Shown: piece after piece, positions 1-7,069 of the stretch | How the letters are laid out: every line of letters begins with the position of its first letter | Position numbering within the stretch: position 1 is the first letter of the stretch | NCBI GenBank assembly: GCA_964436315.1 | Contig: CAYTCZ010000068.1 | Span: forward strand, 1-21,045 | Source: CAYTCZ01 sp964436315 | Lineage (GTDB): Bacteria > Actinomycetota > Thermoleophilia > Gaiellales > Gaiellaceae | DNA length: 21,045 bases | Reading direction: 5' to 3' | Notes under the pieces: generated by a model | The model's database searches: none | Told to the model about the DNA's origin: nothing | Seen by the model: the letters and a program-made list of their open reading frames with translations, nothing else | Translations under genes and position numbers: made by a program

Positions 1-1166
1 AACGCAATCGAGAGCCCAAGATTGATTGTCACCGTCATCGCTCGGAGGGCCGCAAAACGACGTTGGTGCCCACGGGCAATGAGAAAGTGCATCTGCGTGT
101 TCGTCGGTTGAACGAAGACGAGGGCGCACGCGAGGAGGATGAGCACGGCTACCGACTCGTCGAAGCTCCGCCCGAGCCATGCCTCGAGCAGCCGGTCCGG
201 CAGAATGATCAACGGTACGGCCGGTAACAGGACGACGGCCGTGCCGAGACGGAGACCGGAGAGCAGGTATCTCCGTTGGCGCTCTCGGTCGCCCGCACCT
301 TCCAGCTCGGAGAAGGCGGCGAAGAGCTGCTGCGTTCCCCCGGTGCTGAAGCCGAAGGCCAGTGCAAAGAGCTTTGCTGGTACGGCATAGAAGGCTGCCG
401 CCTCAGGCCCTAGGACGATCCCGACGACGATCACGTCGGCTGAGAAGACGATCTTGTCGCCGATGTGGATGACGAAGTTGTGCGAGCTGAACGTCAGCAG
501 CTCGCGGAGGCGCGGCCAGGTCACGTAGGACAGTCGGACATGAAGTCCCGGGATCTCCCGTCGCAACCAGGGAAGCGGGAGAGCCAGGCGAACGATCGCC
601 GCCACCAGGGTCAGGAGCGCCAACAAAACGATGCCGCCGTCCTGCGGAATCAGAACTGCGACGAGAACCGCGTAAACGACGAGCGACGCGAAGTTTCCGA
701 GGTTGACGACGTCGTATCGCTGCTGGCCTAGAAGGACGTTCGAAAAAAGCCCGAGCGGAAAGCGCGCAGCCAACGAGGTGACCACGAGGACCGTCGCGAC
801 GCGGGTCGGAACGACCAGGTCGTCGGGAACGTCGGTCAGAATCGGAACGAGGTAGGCGAGGACGGCGCCGGCCGCCATCGTGACGAGCGCGATGAGCCCG
901 TAGGCGACGAGTGCGACCGAGACCAGCACGCTCGTCTCGTGCTGCTCACCTGCCCCGCGATGTTTGGCCGAGAATCTGACGACGGCGGGACCGACGCCGA
1001 TATCGAGCAGCGCGAGAAAGATCGTGATCGAGCCGATGAAGGCCCAGATGCCGTACTCCTCGACCCCGAGCGCATCGAGAATGATCGGAGTGAGGATCAG
1101 GCCCGTGAGGCCTGAAAGTGCGTAGACGGTATAGGTGGAAAAGACGTTTCGCCCGAGGAGCCGCAT
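1..1166 (-). CDS. Wzx-type polysaccharide flippase, C-terminus cut by window edge
   Basis: Reading leftward from ATG at 1164-1166 the frame is open to the window edge, giving about 388 residues. The protein starts MRLLGRNVFSTYTVYALSG and is strongly hydrophobic, with repeated 20-residue membrane segments split by short Arg-rich loops. This is the pattern of the MOP-superfamily oligosaccharide flippases (Wzx/RfbX), which move a lipid-linked repeat unit across the cytoplasmic membrane. The visible YGIWAFIGSI stretch near residue 38 resembles the 'EYGl...' segment usual in TM1-TM2 of this family. Family members are usually 420-500 residues, so roughly 40-110 C-terminal residues lie outside. It sits 25 bases downstream of a GT4 gene on the same strand, as the last visible gene of a leftward block. 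No clear Shine-Dalgarno sequence precedes it. The family call is firm; the substrate is unknown. Confidence 0.85.
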   Translation of the reverse strand, partial: MRLLGRNVFSTYTVYALSGLTGLILTPIILDALGVEEYGIWAFIGSITIFLALLDIGVGPAVVRFSAKHRGAGEQHETSVLVSVALVAYGLIALVTMAAGAVLAYLVPILTDVPDDLVVPTRVATVLVVTSLAARFPLGLFSNVLLGQQRYDVVNLGNFASLVVYAVLVAVLIPQDGGIVLLALLTLVAAIVRLALPLPWLRREIPGLHVRLSYVTWPRLRELLTFSSHNFVIHIGDKIVFSADVIVVGIVLGPEAAAFYAVPAKLFALAFGFSTGGTQQLFAAFSELEGAGDRERQRRYLLSGLRLGTAVVLLPAVPLIILPDRLLEAWLGRSFDESVAVLILLACALVFVQPTNTQMHFLIARGHQRRFAALRAMTVTINLGLSIA

Positions 1167-1191
1167 TAGCCTGGGGTGCGGCCGCTACTGA

Positions 1192-2262
1192 TCAGCGAAG
1201 TCCCTGGACGATCTCGACGACCCTCTCGGCCCATGTTGCGACGGAGTGTCCCTCCTCGACCCGACGGCGCAACTCTCGTGAGGTTTGTTTCCGTGCGGCG
1301 GCGTCGCTCCCCGCAAACGCAGTGAGCACTCGTGAGAGATCCTCTGCGTCCCCGCTTCGGAACCGAAGCTCGATCGGGACGTCGGAAAGGAAGCTGTCGA
1401 GTTGCGGATTGCTGGCGATCACCGGCACCCCACACGCGGACGCCTCGTAGACGACCTTGTCGAGTGCGGCTCCGTGAGGTTGCTCCCGCGTCGGGTTCAC
1501 CAGAGCATCGTGAGCGCGGATAAGGTCGGGGACCTGAGTCCGGGGAACCGGCTGCTCGAGTCGGACTCGATCTCGGAGCTCGGACCGGCTGATCGCCTCC
1601 TGCAACTCGATACGATGCTGCTTTTCCGATTGGGTCACCGACGGAGATCGCAGCTCGAGCGAAGCGTCGAGTCCGTTTTCGTACGCAAGCTCGAGAGCCT
1701 CGAGAAGCGTCATGAAGCCCTTCCAGGGCGCGGTCCGACCGAGACCGAGAAGACGAAGTCGTCCGTTGTCGTGCAGTGGCTCGGACACCGGGGTGAACTG
1801 GTCGATGTCGATCCCGTGGCCGATTCCCTGAATCTTTGAGTTTTCGAGCGGAAACGACCGCGACTCGACGCTGAGGATTGCGTCGCTGAGCGGGGTGGCC
1901 ATCCGGAGCTCCCGATCGATCGACCAGTGGGTGTACCAGAGCAGCAGTGGGACTCTGAGCGGCTTTGCCAGAGGCGCCGCCAGGATCAGGTAGATCGGGC
2001 ACATGTGAGCGAGGATCCCGTCGGGTCGCCCCTTCTTCAAAATCGAGACGAGGGAGGTGGTGAAGCGTGCGCCGCGCGCCGCGCGCCGACTGGCCGCGAA
2101 CGTCGACAACGAGACATTTGTCGGGAGGTCATGCTTGCCGACAGCGCCGCAAATGACGTCGAGCCGGTCGCATTCCTTGGCCAGTGCGCGGAGCTTGGCG
2201 ACGGTCGCTCCGAGCACCGGATCCTCTGAATCGACGACCTGCGTGATGAAGACGAGGTGCAT
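1192..2262 (-). CDS. GT4-family glycosyltransferase (first EX7E Glu replaced)
   Basis: This 356-residue protein of GT-B fold probably adds a sugar to a lipid-linked repeat unit at the cytoplasmic face. It starts MHLVFITQVVDSEDPVLGA, with the N-terminal Rossmann half to about residue 145. The GHGID motif at 148-152 is typical of GT4 enzymes at the domain junction. A donor-binding half follows, with LGRTAPWKG near 174-182. The C-terminal signature reads DKVVYEASACGVPVIAS, with Glu273 in place. The position seven residues further back, where GT4 enzymes usually carry the first Glu of EX7E, is Ala265. Some GT4 subfamilies carry a DKxxxE version of this motif. The gene lies between another GT4 (56-base spacer upstream) and the flippase (25-base spacer downstream), so the three are probably co-transcribed. 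Donor and acceptor cannot be read from sequence. Confidence 0.88.
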   Translation of the reverse strand: MHLVFITQVVDSEDPVLGATVAKLRALAKECDRLDVICGAVGKHDLPTNVSLSTFAASRRAARGARFTTSLVSILKKGRPDGILAHMCPIYLILAAPLAKPLRVPLLLWYTHWSIDRELRMATPLSDAILSVESRSFPLENSKIQGIGHGIDIDQFTPVSEPLHDNGRLRLLGLGRTAPWKGFMTLLEALELAYENGLDASLELRSPSVTQSEKQHRIELQEAISRSELRDRVRLEQPVPRTQVPDLIRAHDALVNPTREQPHGAALDKVVYEASACGVPVIASNPQLDSFLSDVPIELRFRSGDAEDLSRVLTAFAGSDAAARKQTSRELRRRVEEGHSVATWAERVVEIVQGLR

Positions 2263-2318
2263 CGTCAGTTAGGCGTGGAGCGATTGTGGCGCCGGTGGAT
2301 CATCGAGCGGGGTCGCTC

Positions 2319-3488
2319 CTAAACCGTCGCGGGGTCTGAGTCGATGGCAGCGCTGGGCTCGCCCAGCGTGCTGTCGACCAGTTGCCGCACACGGGTGGCG
2401 TACTCGGCCGGCGTCGTATCCCAGCGCGCGTAGCGAGTGTGCGCTGCCTTGCCGAGTCGGGCAGCAAGTTCTGGATCTGTGAGCACCTCGATCAACGCGC
2501 GGGCCATCGCTCCGTCGTCGCCGGGCTCGACCAGAATCCCCTCCTCGCCATCGTCGACCAGATCGGACAAACCGCCGCCGCGACAGGCCACGACACCGCG
2601 GCCCCGCGCGAAACTCTCAATGACGACTCGGCCGAGTCCCTCGGCCTTGGAGAGGAGTACGAAGACGGTGGAGAGATCCATCTGAGCGGCAACCTGATCC
2701 GGCAGCAGCTCCGGGAAGTGCTGAACTCGCCCGGGATGTTCTGCAACAAGGCCCTCCACCACCGAACGCCGGCTCCCCCTTCCGACGATTACGAGCCGAG
2801 CATCGGGAACTTCTCGCGCCACGGTTGTCCAAACCCGAGCGAGGCCGTCGATGTTCTTGTATCGCTCCAACATCCCGACGTACAACATGGTCGGTTGAGC
2901 GGGGAACGGCTGGACGGGCCGCGCGGTGAAGGCCTCGAGATCCGAGTAGGTCGGGAACTCGGCCGCGACTTCGGTTCCCCGCACCTCCTCGGCGAGTCTT
3001 CTCGTGTTGGGCGAGAGCGCTCGAATGGCATCCCCACGGCGAATCACGTAGCGGCTGACACTGTCGGCGAGTGGCGAGAGCAGCCGGCGTGCGTGCGAGC
3101 CATACGACCTCGTCGCGGTGCGCCAGTCGCCGTGGATCTCGACGATGATCTTGGGCGACCGAGACCGAGTCAGGAGCCGACCCAGCATCGCAGCGGCACC
3201 CGTGTAGGGACTCTCGGCGACGATGGCATCGGGCTGGTAGTCGTCGATCTCAGCTCGAACGTAGAACGGGCATCGCGCGTAAAACAGAGGCCCGTCCAGC
3301 GCGTGCACTCGGCTTGGCGGAATCAGTCGGAACCGCTCATCGCCCCGGGAGTCCACATCCTGGGCCGAGGCCAAGACGCGATAATCGAGCGTCTCGGCCA
3401 GTGCGCCGAACTTCTTGGCCAACCAGGCGGGAAGCGGAAGGCTGTAGCGCGTCCGACCCACGAAGAGAACGCGGGGTCTGGGATCCAT
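2319..3488 (-). CDS. GT4-family glycosyltransferase
   Basis: This 389-residue GT-B enzyme starts at the ATG at 3486-3488 (MDPRPRVLFVGRTRYSLPL). The frame stays open up to 3611, but that extension would overlap the end of the upstream gene and reads as low-complexity Ser/Arg sequence. A GTG 15 bases upstream of this ATG is also possible. Visible GT4 features are an acceptor-side domain with VEIHGDWR at 116-123, the start of the donor domain at MLYVGMLERYKNIDGL (201-216), and an intact EX7E motif, Glu283 and Glu291, in AEGLGRVVIESFARG. A glycine-rich loop, GGGLSDLVDDGEEG, follows. The cytoplasmic role is inferred to be sugar transfer to a growing repeat unit. It follows the upstream GT4 by 28 bases, consistent with one transcript. 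Confidence 0.88.
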   Translation of the reverse strand: MDPRPRVLFVGRTRYSLPLPAWLAKKFGALAETLDYRVLASAQDVDSRGDERFRLIPPSRVHALDGPLFYARCPFYVRAEIDDYQPDAIVAESPYTGAAAMLGRLLTRSRSPKIIVEIHGDWRTATRSYGSHARRLLSPLADSVSRYVIRRGDAIRALSPNTRRLAEEVRGTEVAAEFPTYSDLEAFTARPVQPFPAQPTMLYVGMLERYKNIDGLARVWTTVAREVPDARLVIVGRGSRRSVVEGLVAEHPGRVQHFPELLPDQVAAQMDLSTVFVLLSKAEGLGRVVIESFARGRGVVACRGGGLSDLVDDGEEGILVEPGDDGAMARALIEVLTDPELAARLGKAAHTRYARWDTTPAEYATRVRQLVDSTLGEPSAAIDSDPATV

Positions 3489-3516
3489 CGGCGCTTCGCT
3501 CACGGACGAATCTTGC

Positions 3517-4650
3517 CTATGGGATTCCGCGGTCGTGGTTCGTCTTTCCGGCGGCATCGAGAAGAAGCTCCGTGAGTTTCCCGTAGATCCGCTCGCGTCC
3601 GAAAGTCGCAACCGATTCTCGGGCGTTGGCCGCGAGTCGGTCTCGGAGCGACCGATCGGTCACGATCCGCTTCAGCGCCTCGGTAAATCGGGCACCGTCG
3701 CCGGCAGGGACAAGTACGCCGTTCACGCCGTCCTGCACGACCTCTGGAACTCCTCCGACCGCGGTCGCGACGACGGGCGTTCCGACGGCCAGTGACTCGA
3801 CTGCCGCGTGCGGGAAGTTCTCCCAGGCACTCGGCAACACCGAAGCCTCTGCACCGGCCAACGCCGAGAGAACCTGGGCACGGCTCTCGGAGCCCCTGAA
3901 TGTCACCCGCGAATCGAGCTGACGATCTCGGGCGTAGCCCTCCAGCCGCTCGCGTTCTGGTCCGTCCCCGAGCACCAGGAGTCGCAGATCGGGCAGCTCC
4001 ACAACGGCGTCGAGTGCGGTGTCGAGCGATTTCTGAACGGTGAGGCGTCCGGCAAACACGAAGGTTTTTTGGGGCAGCGGCTCCGGTTCGATTCCGTCGA
4101 TCAGCGGCGCCGGGTTGCCGAGCACAACGATGCGATCCGTGTTGAGTCCCCAGTCTCGGGCGAAGCGCGCCAGGTACTCGCTCGGCACGACAACCCGGCG
4201 GGCTCTCCCAAGTGCACGTGTCCGAGCGCGCTTCAGCGCGCTGATCTTCGAGCTCGTCGAGCTCTGGAACTCCTCCAATGTCCCGGCGAAAAGGTGGTAG
4301 CGCCGCGCTCGCTCGAAGGCCGGGTCAGAGACGAGTTTGATCACGAGCGGTCGTCTCGACAGTTCGGAAGCAGCTGCAGCTGCCGCGTACGTCGCGGATG
4401 CGTAGACGACGTCGGCGCGTCTGGCCGCTCGGGCACCGCGGATTGCCACGAGCGAGTACCGAATCGGGAAGGGAGAGCTGCGCGAAACGGTCTGAACCTG
4501 ACACGGCCGGTCGCTCGGAGGGCCGTCGGCCATCGTCACGACAAAAGCCGAGTGGCCGCGCTCGAGGAGATAGCGGACGAAGTCCGGGCCGTGGGTCGCG
4601 GGACCACCCACGTCCGGAGGCCAGATGCCTGGGAGAAGAACGACGTGCAT
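3517..4650 (-). CDS. GT4-family glycosyltransferase, first gene of leftward block
   Basis: This 377-residue GT-B glycosyltransferase starts at the ATG at 4648-4650 (MHVVLLPGIWPPDVGGPATH). The 'PPdvGGpa' loop near residues 11-18 is the classic glycine-rich N-terminal loop of GT4 enzymes. The donor domain opens with FAGRLTVQKSLDT at 198-210. The EX7E motif is intact: Glu277 and Glu285 in WENFPHAAVESLAVG, followed by TPVVATAVGGVPEVV. The length matches the family (about 350-400). It is the first gene of the leftward transcript and lies 56 bases from the divergent O-antigen ligase-like gene. A perfect TATAAT on the minus strand at 4694-4699 is well placed to drive it. The sugar specificity is not readable. 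Confidence 0.9.
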   Translation of the reverse strand: MHVVLLPGIWPPDVGGPATHGPDFVRYLLERGHSAFVVTMADGPPSDRPCQVQTVSRSSPFPIRYSLVAIRGARAARRADVVYASATYAAAAAASELSRRPLVIKLVSDPAFERARRYHLFAGTLEEFQSSTSSKISALKRARTRALGRARRVVVPSEYLARFARDWGLNTDRIVVLGNPAPLIDGIEPEPLPQKTFVFAGRLTVQKSLDTALDAVVELPDLRLLVLGDGPERERLEGYARDRQLDSRVTFRGSESRAQVLSALAGAEASVLPSAWENFPHAAVESLAVGTPVVATAVGGVPEVVQDGVNGVLVPAGDGARFTEALKRIVTDRSLRDRLAANARESVATFGRERIYGKLTELLLDAAGKTNHDRGIP

Positions 4651-4692
4651 TCAGGAAATGGCTGTGCCGACAGCCCGTCTCGTGGCGGCGCG

Positions 4693-4699
4693 TATTATA
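4693..4699. promoter_or_regulatory. Candidate overlapping back-to-back -10 elements
   Basis: In the 56-base divergent spacer the sequence TATTATA reads as a perfect TATAAT -10 hexamer on the minus strand (4694-4699). It also reads as a near-consensus TATTAT on the plus strand (4693-4698). The minus-strand hexamer predicts a start near 4687 and a leader of about 37 bases for the GT4 gene at 4650. The plus-strand hexamer predicts a start near 4705, two bases from the TTG at 4707. No good -35 box is visible on either side at normal spacing. The A/T-rich string stands out in a GC-rich setting. Confidence 0.5.
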
Positions 4700-4706
4700 G
4701 GGCGGT

Positions 4707-6098
4707 TTGATCGCTCGCCTCCGGCAAGAAGCACTCTGGGAGCCGGCACGCGACATCCCGTTCCTCATCCTGGCGGCCACGATCGTGCTGAGCATGCGAC
4801 GCGCCGTCGATGGACCCGGGTTCGAGTTCCAGCTCAGCAGCACGGAGGTCCGAATCGTCATCGCCGATGTGGCGCTCGCTGTCCTTGCCGCTGCGATCGT
4901 CTATCGCCTCGTCGAACGCCGTGGTGTACTCAGATCGGCGTCAGCGCTGGTCGCGGCCGGACTCGCGTTCTGCGCGTGGCTCTTCATCTCTTCCGCGGTC
5001 AACGGGCTTGACGCGCTCGTGAGCGGCGTGAAGTTCCTCGAATACGGGCTCATTGCCCTCGGCGTGCTCGTGATCGCCCGAAACCGTGTCCAGCTCTGGG
5101 CTCTCGTCGGCTTGCTCATCATCGTGACCGCATTCGCGGCCGGAATTGCACTCCTCCAGTTCTTCGACATCTCGCCCATCGATGGGAACCCCGGCGGTCG
5201 CAATCCTTCCTTCCTCGGTGAGCACGACCTTGCAGCGCTTTCGACGATGTCGCTGGTGGTCGCCCTTGCCTGTCTGTACGTCTCGCGACATCCTCTGGGA
5301 CGCCTCACGCTCCTCGCCGCGATCGCCGGGGTGGTGGGAACCGTGCTCGGAGCCTCGATCGCCAGCCTAGTTGGCCTCTATCTTGCGATCCTCACGATCG
5401 CCGTACTCGCGGCGACGAGAGGCGAGCTGACACGCCGGGCGCTTGCGACCACCGCTGCGGTCGCGCTCATCACGACGGCCGGTGTGTTGGGACTCCGCTC
5501 GGGCGATCTGGGGAGCGTCCTTCGCTACGTCGGCATCGCGGAGGAAGACCGGACGCTCGATTCCCAGTACGCGTCGAGCTTCAGCCAGCGCGTGATTCTT
5601 TCGTACATCGGCGGGCGCATGTTCCTCGACAATCCGATCACCGGTGTGGGCTGGTACGGCACCATCCCACCCGAGGAGTACGCCGTCTACCTCGACGATG
5701 CGAGAACGCGTTTCCCGGACCAGCCGTCGAGCTACTTCCCGGCCGAGGACGGAGAATTCATTCCGCAGCAGACGTACGATCAGGTGCTCTATGAGCTCGG
5801 CATCGTGGGCGCCATCCTGTTCCTCGGACTCGGCGTGGTGAGCGTCCGCCGGGCGACTTCGGCGGGCCGACAGTGGCCGAGTGGAGGCACTGATGAAGCA
5901 CTAGCCTACGTGCCGGCCGCGTGGCTCTTCGCGCTGACCGGAGGCCTCGCCGGCGCAGCCTTGTTCGGCGGAGTCCCGTTCGCTGCCGTCTTCTGGCTGA
6001 CGCTCGGAGTCGTTGCGGTTGCCCCTCTGCTCATGCCCGCCCGGGAGAGGCCGAAGACCACTGTTCCGGAACGAGAGGTCGCGGCTGTCCTCCAATGA
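4707..6098 (+). CDS. O-antigen ligase/Wzy-type polymerase membrane protein
   Basis: This 463-residue polytopic membrane protein has about ten hydrophobic segments spread along its length. It contains the Wzy_C/WaaL-type region: SQRVILSYIGGRMFLDNP near 293-310, the GVGWYG motif at about 313-318, a large hydrophilic extracytoplasmic loop (roughly 319-350) and then YDQVLYELGIVGAILFL. Arg295 matches the arginine common just before the 'PltGvG' motif in this family. Such proteins polymerise lipid-linked repeat units (Wzy) or ligate finished glycan to an acceptor (WaaL); sequence alone does not separate the two. With a flippase in the divergent block, Wzy is the simpler guess. An in-frame stop at 4698-4700 limits the start to TTG at 4707 or later. 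A later ATG would remove most of the first membrane segment. The stop overlaps the next gene in ATGA. Confidence 0.85.
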   Translation: MIARLRQEALWEPARDIPFLILAATIVLSMRRAVDGPGFEFQLSSTEVRIVIADVALAVLAAAIVYRLVERRGVLRSASALVAAGLAFCAWLFISSAVNGLDALVSGVKFLEYGLIALGVLVIARNRVQLWALVGLLIIVTAFAAGIALLQFFDISPIDGNPGGRNPSFLGEHDLAALSTMSLVVALACLYVSRHPLGRLTLLAAIAGVVGTVLGASIASLVGLYLAILTIAVLAATRGELTRRALATTAAVALITTAGVLGLRSGDLGSVLRYVGIAEEDRTLDSQYASSFSQRVILSYIGGRMFLDNPITGVGWYGTIPPEEYAVYLDDARTRFPDQPSSYFPAEDGEFIPQQTYDQVLYELGIVGAILFLGLGVVSVRRATSAGRQWPSGGTDEALAYVPAAWLFALTGGLAGAALFGGVPFAAVFWLTLGVVAVAPLLMPARERPKTTVPEREVAAVLQ

Positions 6099-7069
6099 GC
6101 TCGACCCCCACACTCAGGGTGGTTCACGTCATCGCGCGCCTGAATATGGGCGGAGCGGCCCTCCATGTTGCCCAGCTGGCGCGAGCGCAGCTCGACCGAG
6201 GCTGCGACGTACTCGTCGTTGCGGGAACGATTCCTGACGGTGAGGAATCGATGGAGTACCTCGTCGACGATCTCCAATTGCCTTTCGTGCGGGTCCCGGA
6301 ACTCCAGCGCGAGCTGTCGATCCGGGCCGACAGCGCCGCAATTCGCTCGCTCGCCCGAATCATCGAGGATCGCCGGCCGCACGTACTGCATACCCACACG
6401 GCGAAGGCCGGTGGAACCGGTCGCATCGCCGCGTTGACGCTCAGGAAGACGCGGCCCGACGTGATTGTCCACACCTATCATGGGCACGTCCTCGCCGGGT
6501 ACTTCTCACCTCGGAGGGAGTCCGCCTTTCGCATTATCGAGCGCGCGCTCGCGCGCAGGACTTCAGCCCTGATCGCGGTGAGCGTCCAAGTCCGCGANNN
6601 NNNNNNNNNNNNNNNNNNNNNNNNNNNNNNNNNNNNNNNNNNNNNNNNNNNNNNNNNNNNNNNNNNNNNNNNNNNNNNNNNNNNNNNNNNNNNNNNNCGG
6701 TTCGCCGGTTATCAAAAGGATCTCGCCGGCTGGTATGCCGCTTTCGATGCGCTGTGCCTGACGTCGGCGAATGAAGGGACGCCTGTCTCGGCTATCGAGG
6801 CTCTTGCTGGCCGCCGACCTGTGGTTGCGACAGACGTCGGCGGAGTCTCTGCCGTGGTCGATGACGGAGAGACGGGCTTTCTCGCGCCGCTCGGCGATAC
6901 CCGCGGGCTTGCCGCTCGCCTCGCGGAACTCGCTCAAGATCCCGAGCTCCGGGCCCAGATGGGCGCCCGCGGCGCCGCTCGGATGATGGAGCGCTACTCC
7001 ACTGATCGCATGGTGGAAGAGATCGAGGCCCTGTATCGGCAGTGCCTCGATCGAGGAGGGCGAAGCTGA
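6095..7069 (+). CDS. GT4-family glycosyltransferase interrupted by assembly gap
   Basis: The start is the ATG at 6095-6097 (MSSTPTLRVVHVIARLNMGG), inside the ATGA overlap with the upstream stop, so translation is probably coupled. The N-terminal half shows the RLNMGGAALHV glycine loop near 15-25, LHTHTAKAG near 98-106 and HTYHGHV near 126-132, all usual in GT4 enzymes. After the 100 N run the protein resumes with RFAGYQKDLAGWYAAFD, then NEGTPVSAIEALAG with an intact EX7E pair, and VVATDVGGVSAVVDDGETG. The segment that normally joins these halves (domain linker plus the start of the donor domain, about 100 residues) is missing. The 33 codons allowed by the N run are too few, so the true gene should be longer. 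Both halves read in one frame, but with a gap of unknown length this is not proof of continuity. Confidence 0.82.
   Translation: MSSTPTLRVVHVIARLNMGGAALHVAQLARAQLDRGCDVLVVAGTIPDGEESMEYLVDDLQLPFVRVPELQRELSIRADSAAIRSLARIIEDRRPHVLHTHTAKAGGTGRIAALTLRKTRPDVIVHTYHGHVLAGYFSPRRESAFRIIERALARRTSALIAVSVQVRXXXXXXXXXXXXXXXXXXXXXXXXXXXXXXXXXXRFAGYQKDLAGWYAAFDALCLTSANEGTPVSAIEALAGRRPVVATDVGGVSAVVDDGETGFLAPLGDTRGLAARLAELAQDPELRAQMGARGAARMMERYSTDRMVEEIEALYRQCLDRGGRS
6598..6697. other. Assembly gap, exactly 100 N
   Basis: A run of exactly 100 N interrupts a GT4 gene. This is the usual placeholder for a scaffold gap of unknown length, so its size carries no information. Comparison with normal GT4 architecture suggests that roughly 300 bases are really missing. 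Confidence 0.97.

Noticed and set aside
1166..2002. Minus-strand open frame of 278 codons
   Set aside because: It is a same-strand alternative frame of the GT4 gene at 1192-2262. The translation is Arg/Ser-rich and unlike a folded protein.
2382..3575. Plus-strand open frame of 397 codons
   Set aside because: It lies wholly opposite a GT4 gene with intact catalytic motifs. Its translation has no membrane segments, motifs or family pattern. Long antisense frames are expected in GC-rich DNA.
3808..4710. Plus-strand open frame of 300 codons
   Set aside because: It is antisense to the GT4 gene at 3517-4650, with a low-complexity translation rich in Arg, Gly and Ser and no recognisable domain.
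6541..6556. GC-only alternating stretch GCGCGCGCTCGCGCGC near the first gap
   Set aside because: It encodes ordinary Arg/Ala residues within the GT4 frame. It may contribute to the assembly break but is not a separate feature.
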